Shown here in pieces: positions 44,847-53,817 of a stretch of 64,000 nucleotides of DNA; the stretch's first letter is position 1, and the number at the start of each line of letters is the position of its first letter. The notes beneath the pieces were generated by a model, which saw only the letters and a list, made by a program, of their open reading frames with translations, was not told the DNA's origin and ran no database searches. Location: the NCBI RefSeq assembly GCF_002939885.1, contig NZ_MDED01000002.1:183169-247168 (forward strand). The letters run 5' to 3'. This stretch comes from Xanthomonas cucurbitae (GTDB lineage Bacteria; Pseudomonadota; Gammaproteobacteria; Xanthomonadales; Xanthomonadaceae). The position numbers and the translations under genes were made by a program.

Positions 44847-46430
44847 TCAGTCCAGGGCGCGGTAGCGGAAGTTGCGGAACTCCACCTGACCATCGCCTGC
44901 GGCATACAGCGCCGGCTTCAGGGCCAGGAACTTGCCGGCCACGTTGTGGTGGTAACCGGACACTTCCATCTGCACCGGGTACTTGGTCCAGGCCTTGCCG
45001 TCGGTGCTGCTGTGGAGGGTGACGATGTGGCGGTTGTTGGTGACCCGCAGCCACAGCGTGCCGCCATTGCGGCTGGGCGCCAGCTTGGCCGGGCGCTCCT
45101 CGCCGTAGCGGTGCATGACGAAATTTTCGCCATTGCTGCCCACCCCGGCGTAGAGCTTGTCGCTGTAGAACAGCAGCGCCCCGCCCTGCCCGCCCGGTGC
45201 CACGGTCATCTGCACCTCGAACTGGTAGGCCGGGTCGGTGGCGATCACCGTCAGCGGCGAGGCATCGCGCGGCGCGCGGCCCTTGCCCTGCAGCCGCAGC
45301 ACGCCGTCACCCACCTGCAGGCGCCTGGCCTCGTCGGCCGCCGGGTTGAAGAACGCCCACTGCGGGCCGAGCGTGCTGGCGCGGAAGTCGTCCGACAACG
45401 CCAGCCCGTGTGGCAGGGCCTGGCCGCTGGGCTTCTTCAACGGCTTGCCCAGGTCCCCACCCTTGGCGACGAACCAGCCATCGGGCGTCCATTCGATCGG
45501 GTCCAGCAGTGCCTGCCGGCCCAGCGTCCAATAGCCGTTTTCGTAGCCGTGGTAAAGCATCCACCAGCGCTGGTCGGTGCCTTCCACCAGGGTGGCGTGG
45601 CCACGCGACCACCATGGCTCGTCGGCGCTCTGGGTCCGGGTGATCGGGTTATTGGGCGCGTTCTGCCAGGGACCATGGATGGAGCGCGCGCGCGCGGTGA
45701 TGACCATGTGCCCGGTCGGTGGGCCGGCGGTGCCGCCCACCGCAGTGGTCATGTAGTACCAGCCATTGTGGCGGGTGATCTTGGGGCCTTCCTGCGCATA
45801 GGCTTCCACGTCCCAGCTTTCCGGGTACTTCCAGCCGTCGTAGACGTGCTTGGGCGTGCCGACCACCTTGAGGCCGTCGTCGGACAGCTGCACATAGTCG
45901 CCGCCGCTCAGGAACAGGTAGCGCTTACCGTCTTCGCCCACCGCATGGCCGGGGTCGATGTACTTGCCCAGGCCAATGTCGATCGGCGCGCTCCACGGGC
46001 CGTTGATGTCATCGGCCCAGACCACGAAGTTGCTGCGCTCACCCTGCTCGCCGTGCCGGGCCGGGAAGTAGATGTAGTAGCGCTTGCCGTGCTTGATGAG
46101 GTCCGGCGCCCAGATCGCGCCGACGTTCCGGGTGATGGCGTGGCCCAGCGGCTGCCAGTTGACCAGATCGCGCGAATGCCAGATCGGCAGGCCGGGATAC
46201 GCATCGAACGAGGACAGCGTGAGGTAGTAGTCCTGCCCGTCCTTGAGCACCGACGGGTCGGGGTGGTCGCCGGCCAGCACCGGATTGAGATAGATGCCAT
46301 CGCCCTGGTCGGCGATGCGCTGGTGTTCGATGCCGCGCTTCCAGTCCGCCGCCGCGCTCAGACCGGCGTATAGCAACAGTCCGCCGGCCGCCAGCCAACG
46401 CCATCGGGATGAAGTGCTACCCACACGCAT
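44847..46430 (-). CDS. Glycoside hydrolase family 43 enzyme
   Basis: A 527-residue secreted GH43. A signal peptide ends near GLSAAA. The five-blade propeller starts with AGDHPDPSVLKDG (nucleophile-side D58), and the catalytic acid Glu lies in KYPESWDVEAY. The C-terminal part (about 360-527) is a beta-sandwich (DUF1349/concanavalin-like) typical of beta-xylosidase or arabinofuranosidase types. The start has a perfect AGGAG. An operator lies 48 bp upstream. The substrate could be a xylan, arabinan or galactan side chain. Confidence 0.88.
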   Translation of the reverse strand: MRVGSTSSRWRWLAAGGLLLYAGLSAAADWKRGIEHQRIADQGDGIYLNPVLAGDHPDPSVLKDGQDYYLTLSSFDAYPGLPIWHSRDLVNWQPLGHAITRNVGAIWAPDLIKHGKRYYIYFPARHGEQGERSNFVVWADDINGPWSAPIDIGLGKYIDPGHAVGEDGKRYLFLSGGDYVQLSDDGLKVVGTPKHVYDGWKYPESWDVEAYAQEGPKITRHNGWYYMTTAVGGTAGPPTGHMVITARARSIHGPWQNAPNNPITRTQSADEPWWSRGHATLVEGTDQRWWMLYHGYENGYWTLGRQALLDPIEWTPDGWFVAKGGDLGKPLKKPSGQALPHGLALSDDFRASTLGPQWAFFNPAADEARRLQVGDGVLRLQGKGRAPRDASPLTVIATDPAYQFEVQMTVAPGGQGGALLFYSDKLYAGVGSNGENFVMHRYGEERPAKLAPSRNGGTLWLRVTNNRHIVTLHSSTDGKAWTKYPVQMEVSGYHHNVAGKFLALKPALYAAGDGQVEFRNFRYRALD

Positions 46431-46477
46431 GCTTACTCCTGGTCCCCGGACACCGGGGCTTTGCGGCGACCGGTGGG

Positions 46478-46496
46478 CAATACCACCGGTTAACCG
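46478..46496 (-). promoter_or_regulatory. LacI-type operator upstream of the GH43 gene
   Basis: On the minus strand CGGTTAACCGGTGGTATTG matches the other two operators at 16 of 19 positions. It ends 48 bp before the GH43 start, fitting direct repression. Confidence 0.72.
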
Positions 46497-46631
46497 GATG
46501 AGGCGGAACTCTCCCGCCGGCAGCGATGCCTGCTGACTCGCAAGGCATCGCGTCTGACCGGCAGAGGGGATCGGACGAGGAACCTGCGTACCGCTCACCC
46601 GCGCCCGCCACGCACGCAGTCGCTCAGATCC

Positions 46632-47915
46632 TCAGGCGCGCAGGGCGCGTGGCAACCACAGCGACAATTCGGGGAAGAACGCCACGATCAGCAGCACGCA
46701 CAGCGCCGCCAGCCAGAACGGCCAGATGGTGCGCATGCTCTGGGCGATGGTGATCTGCCCGATGGAGGTGCCGATAAACAGCACCGAACCGATCGGCGGG
46801 GTAATCAGGCCGATACCGCCGGCCAGCACCATCACCAGGCCGAAGTGGATCGGGTCGATGCCGTAGGCCTTGACCACCGGCAGGAAGATCGGCGTGCAGA
46901 TCAGGATCTTCGGTGCCAGGTCCATGAACATGCCCAGTAACAGCAGCATCACCACGATCATCAGCAACACGGTGTTCTTGCTGTCGGCAATGGCCTGCAG
47001 GAACTTCACCGCCGCCGCCGGCACCTGCAGATACGCCAGCAACCAGCCGAACACGGCGGCCGTGGCGATCACGAACAGGATCACGCCGGTGGTGCGCGCG
47101 GCATGCGTGACGGCGGCGAAGAACTCGGCCCAGCGCAGCTGGCGATAGAGCAAGGCGGTGACGATCAAGGCGTACACCACCGCGATCGCGGCGCTCTCCA
47201 CCGCGGTGAAGATACCGGCGCGAATGCCGATGAAGATCAACGCGACCAGGCCCAATCCCGGCAATGCACCGAACAAGCGCAACGCCACCGCCTGCCAGCC
47301 CGGGAACGGCTCGGTGCCGTAGCCGCGGTGACGCGCCACGGCATAGCCGGTAACCATCATCGCGGCGGTCATCAACAACGCGGGGAAGATGCCGGCCGCA
47401 AACAGATCGGCAATCGACAAACCGCCACCGGCCGCCGCCGAAAACAGGATCAGATTATGCGAGGGCGGCACCAGCAAGGCCACCAGCGCGGCGGTCATGC
47501 TCACGTTCACCGCGTAATCGCGGTCGTAGCCGCGTTTGATCATCTGCGGAATCATGGTGCCGCCCACCGCCGACACATCGGCGATGGCCGAACCGGACAC
47601 GCCGCCGAAGAACAGCGACGACAGCACGCTGACCTGGCCCAGGCCACCGCGCACACGCCCCACCAGGGACGAAGCCAATGCGATCAAGCGTTCGGAAATG
47701 CCACCGCGCAGCATCAGCTCGCCGGCGAAGATGAACAGCGGAATCGCGATCAGCGACGCCGAGCCGCTGCCGGCGGAGATCTGCTGCACCAGCACCACCG
47801 TGGGCAGGTCCAGGTACAGCAAGGTGGCCAATGCGGCCGCGCCTAGCGCATAGGCCACCGGCACGCCGATCAGCAGCAGCACCACGAAGGTACCCAACAA
47901 CATCGCGATACCCAT
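46632..47915 (-). CDS. dctM: TRAP transporter large permease DctM
   Basis: A 427-residue membrane protein with about twelve helices and the DctM pattern (LFIFAGELMLRGGISERLI, FFGGVSGSAIADVSAVGG, GLITPPIGSVLFIG). With DctQ and DctP it forms a sodium-driven importer for a carboxylate. The ATG at 47915 overlaps the dctQ stop by one base (TGATG). The uronate cluster suggests galacturonate or a derivative as substrate. Confidence 0.92.
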   Translation of the reverse strand: MGIAMLLGTFVVLLLIGVPVAYALGAAALATLLYLDLPTVVLVQQISAGSGSASLIAIPLFIFAGELMLRGGISERLIALASSLVGRVRGGLGQVSVLSSLFFGGVSGSAIADVSAVGGTMIPQMIKRGYDRDYAVNVSMTAALVALLVPPSHNLILFSAAAGGGLSIADLFAAGIFPALLMTAAMMVTGYAVARHRGYGTEPFPGWQAVALRLFGALPGLGLVALIFIGIRAGIFTAVESAAIAVVYALIVTALLYRQLRWAEFFAAVTHAARTTGVILFVIATAAVFGWLLAYLQVPAAAVKFLQAIADSKNTVLLMIVVMLLLLGMFMDLAPKILICTPIFLPVVKAYGIDPIHFGLVMVLAGGIGLITPPIGSVLFIGTSIGQITIAQSMRTIWPFWLAALCVLLIVAFFPELSLWLPRALRA

Positions 47916-48436
47916 CAGCGCACTCCCGGGGTGTGGATCGGGCGCAGCACACGCCACAACTTGAACAAGGCAAACAGCACCATCAAGGCACCGCCGATGG
48001 ACAGCGGCAGGTAGTTGATGCTTTGTGGCATCTGCGCACCGGCCATCTTGATGTCCAGGCCGTCGACCAGCAGCGCCGCGCTCCACCACGCCAGCACCGC
48101 ACCAATGGCGAGAATCATCAGCGGGCGAATCACTTCGAAGATCTTTCGCACCAACGGCGGCACATGCTCGCCCAACAGATAGAAGCCGAAGTGGCGGTTG
48201 GTGTGCACGCCGGCAGCGGCGCCCAGGCTCAGCGCGGTACTCAGCAGCAGCAGCGTCACCGGCTCGGTCCAGCTGGGCGAGTCGTTGAGCACGTAGCGGG
48301 TGAATACCTGCCAGCCCTGCACGACCACCAGGCCCAGCAATGCCAGCGAAGCCACGCCAATGGCAATGTCGGAAACGCGGTCCAGCGCGCGCTGCAACGG
48401 CGCGACCGGGACGGCAACAGTCTCAGGTTCGGTCAT
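47915..48436 (-). CDS. dctQ: TRAP transporter small permease DctQ
   Basis: A 173-residue protein with four hydrophobic helices and the DctQ motif FTRYVLNDSPSWTEPV. It begins 10 bp after dctP and overlaps dctM by one base. The ATG at 48436 follows a GGGGAT sequence. Confidence 0.9.
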   Translation of the reverse strand: MTEPETVAVPVAPLQRALDRVSDIAIGVASLALLGLVVVQGWQVFTRYVLNDSPSWTEPVTLLLLSTALSLGAAAGVHTNRHFGFYLLGEHVPPLVRKIFEVIRPLMILAIGAVLAWWSAALLVDGLDIKMAGAQMPQSINYLPLSIGGALMVLFALFKLWRVLRPIHTPGVR

Positions 48437-48446
48437 CGGGATCCCC

Positions 48447-49445
48447 TTATGCAAAATCGCGGATGCGGCGGTACAGCGCTTCGATCTCCGGCTGCTTGCG
48501 GTATTCGGCCAACAGCGGGGCGGAGGCGGTGCGGAACGCCGGCATGTCGACCTGGTTGAGCTTGACGCCGTAATCGACCACCTGCTTGCGTGCCGTCGTC
48601 TCGGAGGCATCCCACAGGCCGCGCATCACCGGCACCGACGCACGCGCCAGTTCCACCACCAGGCCGCGATCGGCCGCGCTCAGCGATTCGAAACTGCGTC
48701 GCGACATCACCAGGATATCCGGCGCATAGGAATGCTCGCTCTGCGACCAGTAGTGCGCGGCTTCGAAGTGCCGGCTGGACTGGAAGCTGCGCATATTGTT
48801 TTCCGCACCGTCGATCATGTGCGTTTCCATCGCCGAGAACGTCTCGCCCAGCGACATCGGCGTGGGGTTGGCGCCCAGCATGCGCATCAGCTTGAGGAAG
48901 ATGTCCGAGGACGCCACGCGCAGCTTCAGGCCCTTGAGGTCCTCTGGGCGGTGCAGCGGGTGCTTGGTGTTGTAGAAACAGCGCGCGCCCGAATCGTAGA
49001 TCGCCAGACCCACCAGGCCGCGCTGTTCGAAGCTGCGCAGTACGCTGTCACCCACATGCCCATCGATGGCGCGGCGCAGGTGCGGCACCGAATCGAACAC
49101 GTACGGCAGGCACAGCGCCTGGGTCAGCGGAAAGGTGTTGTTCAACGCGCCCGAATAGACGCGGGTAATGTCGATGGCACCGAAGCGCGCCATGTCGATC
49201 GCCTCCGACTCGCGGCCCAGCTGGCCGGAATGGTACTGGCGCAGCTTGAGCCGGCCATTGGTGCGGGCTTCGAGCTGCTTGCCGAACCAGCGCACCGCTT
49301 CCACCGTGGGGTAGTCGCCCACGTGCACGTCGGTGGCGGTGAGCAGTTGCCCGCCGGGGATCGGCGTGGTGGCGCCGGCGCCCAGCCAGGGGCCGGCGGC
49401 GGCGGCGCCGAGCCCGGCACCGAGGAAATGTCTGCGTGTGAACAT
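48447..49445 (-). CDS. dctP: TRAP transporter substrate-binding protein DctP
   Basis: A 332-residue periplasmic binding protein. A twin-arginine-like leader (FTRRHFLGAGLGAAAAG) suggests Tat export. The family Arg is probably in RVASSDIFLKLMR. Other marks are FGKQLEARTNGRLKL and QLGRESEAIDMARFGAI. It follows the hydratase gene by 37 bp and precedes dctQ by 10 bp, forming one unit. Confidence 0.9.
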   Translation of the reverse strand: MFTRRHFLGAGLGAAAAGPWLGAGATTPIPGGQLLTATDVHVGDYPTVEAVRWFGKQLEARTNGRLKLRQYHSGQLGRESEAIDMARFGAIDITRVYSGALNNTFPLTQALCLPYVFDSVPHLRRAIDGHVGDSVLRSFEQRGLVGLAIYDSGARCFYNTKHPLHRPEDLKGLKLRVASSDIFLKLMRMLGANPTPMSLGETFSAMETHMIDGAENNMRSFQSSRHFEAAHYWSQSEHSYAPDILVMSRRSFESLSAADRGLVVELARASVPVMRGLWDASETTARKQVVDYGVKLNQVDMPAFRTASAPLLAEYRKQPEIEALYRRIRDFA

Positions 49446-49482
49446 TGGCGCCCTCCCAAGCGTCTGGTCACGGGGTCCACGC

Positions 49483-50304
49483 TCAGCTGGCGGACACGGC
49501 CGTACAGGAAATGTCGCCGATGCCGGCGAAGCGAATCAGGGCATGCTGTCCCACTTCGATGTCATGGATACCGGTGGCATTGCCCGTGGCAATGAGATCA
49601 CCGCGCTTGAGGGGACGGCCGCGCTGGGCCGAACGGCTGAGCGCAAATGCGTAGGCCGCGCGCAATCCGCCGGGCAAGGTGGTGGCGCCACCGGTGCCCA
49701 CCACCTGGTCGTCGATCAGCGTTTCGGCGGTCAGCGCGGTTTCCTCGCGGTCCAGCCAATCGGTGACTTCCGGCCCCAGGATCAGCCCATTGTTGTTGCC
49801 GAAGTCCGAAATCACCACCCGCGGTCCCAGTTGGTTGATGGTGGCCAATGGGCTGCTGGCGATTTCCACGCCGATGAACAATTTCGCCGGCAGCGCCACG
49901 GCCTCGTCCGGGGTGTACTGCGTCTTGCCACCGGGGGCGTCGGCCTCCAGGCGTAGCACGTACTCGGCTTCCACCGCGCCAAAGCCGCCGACATAGATCG
50001 GGAACTCGGTTGTTCCACCGGTAGCATTCCATAGCTTCTGCGAGAAGATCGGGCCGAGCAGACGTTCGTCGCCAGAGGCATCGCGACGCTCGGCGGCGAT
50101 GTAGCCCACCTTCCAGCCGACCACCTGGTCGTGCCACTGGCCGATGGCGATGTCCTGCACCTGGTAGGCGGTGACCAGATCGGAGGGAATTTGCCCGGGA
50201 AAGTCGGGTAGCGATGCCCCGGCACGGCGTGCTTCCACAAAACGCTGGGCGATGTCGGACAGCGCGGATGTGGACGTTGGCGGGGTGGCGGCGGCGTTGC
50301 TCAA
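49483..50304 (-). CDS. 2-keto-4-pentenoate hydratase family protein
   Basis: A 273-residue member of the fumarylacetoacetate hydrolase/hydratase superfamily. Signatures are VVGWKVGYIAAE, an acidic AVEAEYVLRLE metal site, and the C-terminal GDLIATGNATGIHDIEVGQ. The proposed start is a TTG at 50304 behind GGGAG, since no ATG fits. It heads the TRAP operon. In this context it may act on a keto-deoxy sugar acid, but the activity is not shown by sequence. Confidence 0.8.
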   Translation of the reverse strand: MSNAAATPPTSTSALSDIAQRFVEARRAGASLPDFPGQIPSDLVTAYQVQDIAIGQWHDQVVGWKVGYIAAERRDASGDERLLGPIFSQKLWNATGGTTEFPIYVGGFGAVEAEYVLRLEADAPGGKTQYTPDEAVALPAKLFIGVEIASSPLATINQLGPRVVISDFGNNNGLILGPEVTDWLDREETALTAETLIDDQVVGTGGATTLPGGLRAAYAFALSRSAQRGRPLKRGDLIATGNATGIHDIEVGQHALIRFAGIGDISCTAVSAS

Positions 50305-50367
50305 GGGTGTCTCCCTGATAGGGGTTTTGTTGCACTGCCAATCGACAGCGGCACGGTGTGCTGTATA

Positions 50368-50386
50368 TGGTAAACCGGTGTCATTG
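50368..50386 (+). promoter_or_regulatory. LacI-type operator between divergent operons
   Basis: TGGTAAACCGGTGTCATTG lies between the hydratase-dctPQM unit and the two esterase genes, so one site could control both. It is 55 bp from the esterase start and 63 bp from the hydratase start. Confidence 0.78.
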
Positions 50387-50441
50387 GCAATGTGCAGTGC
50401 GGCATTGTGATCGCCAATGCGAAGCGACCCTGGGAGGGGTG

Positions 50442-51509
50442 ATGCGACAGACAAGCCACAAACCCCACGGCCGCAGGCCTTTCGGCTTGCTGCGCCATGG
50501 CCTTGCGCTGGCCCTGGGCGCCCTGGTGCTGGTGGGCACGCCCGCCTGGGCGGCCGAGGTGACCAGCGCCGACACCGCCGCCGAGCAGGCCAGCCGGATC
50601 GCGCTGTGGCCGGCCGGCATGGCACCGGGAGACACCGCACTGGCGCAGCCGCAGCGCATCGTGGACCGCAGCAGCGATGCCGCCCGCCCCGACCGCACCA
50701 TCCAGTCCATCAGCCAGCCCTATCTGGTGGTGTACCGGCCCAGGCGGCCCAGCGGCACCGCGCTGCTGGTCACTCCTGGCGGCGGCTACCAGCGCATCGT
50801 GCTGGACAACGAAGGCAGCGCCTTGGTGCCGGGTTTCGTCGACCAGGCCGGGCTCACCTTGTTCGTGCTGCGCTACCGGCTGCCGGGCGAAGGCCATCCG
50901 AACGGCGCCGACGTGCCGCTGGCCGACGCCCAGCGCGCGCTGCGGCTGATCCGCGCCAATGCGGCACGTTATGGCATCGATGCGCAGCGGGTCGGGGTGA
51001 TGGGGTTTTCGGCCGGTGGCCATGTCGCCGCCAGCCTGGGCACGCGCTATGCCGCGCAGGTGTACCCGGCGCAGGATGCCGCCGATGCCCTGAGCGCCCG
51101 GCCGGACTTCCAGCTGCTGATCTACCCGGTGATCGACATGGACAGCGCCAACGCGCATCCGGGCTCGCGACAGCGCCTGCTCGGCAGCGCGCCCAGCGAC
51201 GCGCAGGTGCTTGCCTACTCTGCGCAGCGGCACGTGGACGCGCGCACGCCGCCGACCTTCCTGCTGCACGCCCAGGACGACAGCGTGGTGCCGGTGCGCA
51301 ACAGCCTGCTGATGCACGACGCACTGCGGCGTGCCGGGGTGCCCAGCGAGCTGCATGTGTTTCCACAGGGAGGCCATGGCTTCGGCACCGACCGCATCGC
51401 CGGGCTGACCCTGGCCGCCTGGCCGCAGCTGGCGCAGGCCTGGATTGCCCAGATCATCAAGCCATCGGCATCGGCATCGGCATCGGCGAAGAAGGATGGC
51501 GGGCGATGA
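50442..51509 (+). CDS. Secreted alpha/beta-hydrolase (acetyl xylan/pectin esterase-like)
   Basis: A 355-residue esterase with a signal peptide (ending PAWAA). The oxyanion segment is VTPGGGYQRI, the nucleophile S190 lies in GFSAGGH, the acid in AQDDSVVPV and the His in GGHGFG. The family resembles BD-FAE and acetyl-xylan esterases. An excellent GGGAGGGG precedes the ATG at 50442. It overlaps the next gene by ATGA. The (GCATCG)n tract near its end encodes Ser-Ala repeats. Confidence 0.85.
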   Translation: MRQTSHKPHGRRPFGLLRHGLALALGALVLVGTPAWAAEVTSADTAAEQASRIALWPAGMAPGDTALAQPQRIVDRSSDAARPDRTIQSISQPYLVVYRPRRPSGTALLVTPGGGYQRIVLDNEGSALVPGFVDQAGLTLFVLRYRLPGEGHPNGADVPLADAQRALRLIRANAARYGIDAQRVGVMGFSAGGHVAASLGTRYAAQVYPAQDAADALSARPDFQLLIYPVIDMDSANAHPGSRQRLLGSAPSDAQVLAYSAQRHVDARTPPTFLLHAQDDSVVPVRNSLLMHDALRRAGVPSELHVFPQGGHGFGTDRIAGLTLAAWPQLAQAWIAQIIKPSASASASAKKDGGR

Positions 51510-53131
51510 GCGCACCCCACGCGCCCGATCCACGCCGCCGCAGGCTGCTACAGGGTGGCCTGCTGGCGACCGCCGCGGCTGCCTTGCCCGGCGTTGCCGC
51601 AGCCGCCGCAGCGGCAGCGCCGCCACGCGAGGACAGCGCGCCACTGGCACAGCTGCGCAGCGGCCGCGTGCGCGGCCTGCGCGATGCGGGTATCTGTGTG
51701 TTCAAGGGCATCCCGTACGGCAGCGACACCGGCCCGCGGCGCTTCCAGGCCCCGCTGCCGGAAGTGCCCTGGCAGGGCGTACGCGATGCCACCGGATTCG
51801 GCGCCGCCGCCCCGCAACCCAAGGCCAGCGAGCCGACCAGCGAAGACTGCCTGTTCCTCAACGTGTGGACGCCGGCCCTGCGCGATGGCGGCCGGCGGCC
51901 GATCCTGTTCTACATCCACGGTGGCGGCTACACCACCGGCTCCGGCAGCGACCCGCTCTATGACGGCGTGCGCCTGTGCAAACGCGGCGACGTGGTGGTC
52001 ATCACCGTCAATCACCGGCTCAACCTGTTCGGTTACCTGTCGCTGGCGCAACTGGGCGATGCCCGCTTCGCCGATTCGGGCAATGCCGGCCAGCTCGACC
52101 TGATCCAAGCGTTGCACTGGGTACGCCAGCATGCGGCCGAATTCGGTGGCGACGCGGGGAATGTCACCGTGTTCGGCCAGTCCGGCGGTGGCGCCAAAAT
52201 CGCTACGCTGATGGCGATGCCCGCCGCGCGCGGGTTGTTCCATCGCGCCTGGACCATGAGCGGGCAGCAGGTCACCGCGGCAGGGCCGCGCGCAGCCACC
52301 CAACGCGCGCAACTGTTGCTGGATGCGCTGAAGATGACGCCGGCCGATCTGCCGCGCCTGCGCACGCTGCCGGTGGCGCAGCTGCTGGCCGCCGCGCAAG
52401 TGCGCGACCCCTCGCGCGTGGAAAACAGCGCGCTGTACTTCGGCCCGGTGCTGGATGCGCACAATGTGCCGGTGCATCCGTTCTGGCCCACCGCACCGCT
52501 GCAGTCGGCCGTCATTCCGATGGTGATCGGCAACACCCGCGATGAAACGCGCGCGTTTCTCGGCAACGATGCGACAAACTTCGCACTGAGCTGGGACGAA
52601 TTACCGGCCAGGCTGGAAGCCCAGCAATACGTGGACCTGTTACCACAGGTGGTGATTGCCGAATACCGCCGGCTATATCCGCACTACTCGCCGTCGGAGG
52701 TGTTCTTTGCCGCCACCACCGCCGGCCGTTCCTGGCGCGGCGCGGTCGAAGAGGCCGAAGCGCGCGCACGCCAGGGCGCACCGACGTGGGTGTACCAGCT
52801 GGATTGGGGATCGCCACTGGAGGGCGGCAAGTTCGGCGCCTTTCACACGCTGGATATTCCGTTGGTATTCGACACGATTGCCCAACCCGGTTCGCGCACC
52901 GGCCAAGGTGCCGGGGCGCAAGCCATGGCGACGCAGATGAGCGAGGCCTTGATTGCGTTCGCGCGGCATGGCGACCCCAATCGTCGCGGCGCGCCACGCT
53001 GGCAACAGTACACGCTGCAACGCCGCCAGACGCTGATCTTCGACACCCCCAGCCGGCTGGAACCGGACCCGCGCGGTGGCGAGCGACGCCTGTACCAACA
53101 AGCCCCCTTCATTCAACGTGGCACGTTCTGA
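51506..53131 (+). CDS. Type B carboxylesterase (secreted)
   Basis: A 541-residue carboxylesterase/lipase-type enzyme. The N-terminus is a twin-arginine-like leader (DPRRRRLLQGGLLATAAAA). The oxyanion hole is YIHGGGY, the nucleophile S226 lies in FGQSGGGA, the acid is in the NTRDETRAF region and the His lies in GAFHTLDIPLVF. It is translationally coupled to the preceding esterase. Both may remove acyl or feruloyl groups from plant polysaccharides. Confidence 0.88.
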   Translation: MSAPHAPDPRRRRLLQGGLLATAAAALPGVAAAAAAAAPPREDSAPLAQLRSGRVRGLRDAGICVFKGIPYGSDTGPRRFQAPLPEVPWQGVRDATGFGAAAPQPKASEPTSEDCLFLNVWTPALRDGGRRPILFYIHGGGYTTGSGSDPLYDGVRLCKRGDVVVITVNHRLNLFGYLSLAQLGDARFADSGNAGQLDLIQALHWVRQHAAEFGGDAGNVTVFGQSGGGAKIATLMAMPAARGLFHRAWTMSGQQVTAAGPRAATQRAQLLLDALKMTPADLPRLRTLPVAQLLAAAQVRDPSRVENSALYFGPVLDAHNVPVHPFWPTAPLQSAVIPMVIGNTRDETRAFLGNDATNFALSWDELPARLEAQQYVDLLPQVVIAEYRRLYPHYSPSEVFFAATTAGRSWRGAVEEAEARARQGAPTWVYQLDWGSPLEGGKFGAFHTLDIPLVFDTIAQPGSRTGQGAGAQAMATQMSEALIAFARHGDPNRRGAPRWQQYTLQRRQTLIFDTPSRLEPDPRGGERRLYQQAPFIQRGTF

Positions 53132-53233
53132 CCATTCTTTGTCTTGGATGATCGCCGAGGTGTTGTTGCCACAGCGTGGCGGCTATTCACACACGCAAGC
53201 AGGCACGACACACCGTGCAGAAGTAGCCGCTAC

Positions 53234-53617
53234 TCAACGCTCCTGCTCAAGCGCACGCTGGTACCCGTTCAAGACCCGAATGCGGGCTTGTATGAAGGTC
53301 TGCATGCACATCAGCCTGGCGTCATTACTGTTTGTCTGCAGCGTGGACGATGCAACCGTGTACTCGCAGGAATCCTGCGCAAATTTGAGCCAGCTGGCCT
53401 GCGCCAGGCTGAGCTTTGGAGCCAGGGTAGCATCCTGCGTTCGAGCGCGACGCAAGGTTTCCGCATATGCCTTGTCCAGCAGCGCATCATCCTTGCCAGA
53501 AAGGCAATTGCGCACCTGCGCTGCGGTCGTTGCACCCTCTTCGCAGTCCTGCGCATGTGCCAGGGCTGGCAACCCACCCAGCACGACCACTAGCGCCAAC
53601 ATAGTGTTTCGTTTCAT
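53234..53617 (-). CDS. LprI/DUF1311-family secreted protein
   Basis: A 127-residue protein with a signal peptide (LVVVLGGLPALAHA) and the DUF1311 pattern: DLDKAY-like ALLDKAYAETLRR, LAQASWLKFAQDSC, and four Cys in two pairs. LprI of mycobacteria inhibits lysozyme. It is convergent with the carboxylesterase gene and stands alone. The 200-bp region from 53618 to 53817 holds no gene. Confidence 0.75.
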   Translation of the reverse strand: MKRNTMLALVVVLGGLPALAHAQDCEEGATTAAQVRNCLSGKDDALLDKAYAETLRRARTQDATLAPKLSLAQASWLKFAQDSCEYTVASSTLQTNSNDARLMCMQTFIQARIRVLNGYQRALEQER

Positions 53618-53776
53618 TCAGTCGTTCCCGTCGGTCTTGCCCATGATGCGTCACGTCGCCCCAAGTGACGCCGACACATCGCGGCCTTGGCGTGAGTAGT
53701 TGGTGCAGGTCTCACCTTGGAGCCAGCCCGGCACTGCCTGCAACCGCGTGACGACACCATACGCGGACGCTGCAAC

Positions 53777-53812
53777 TGCCGCACCCGTAGGTCGCGGTCC
53801 AAGGGTGCGGCA
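53777..53812 (-). terminator. Possible terminator of glgB
   Basis: TGCCGCACCC at 53777 and GGGTGCGGCA at 53803 pair perfectly (10 bp) across 16 nt, 5 bp after the glgB stop. No T-run is present. Confidence 0.4.
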
Positions 53813-53817
53813 ATGCA

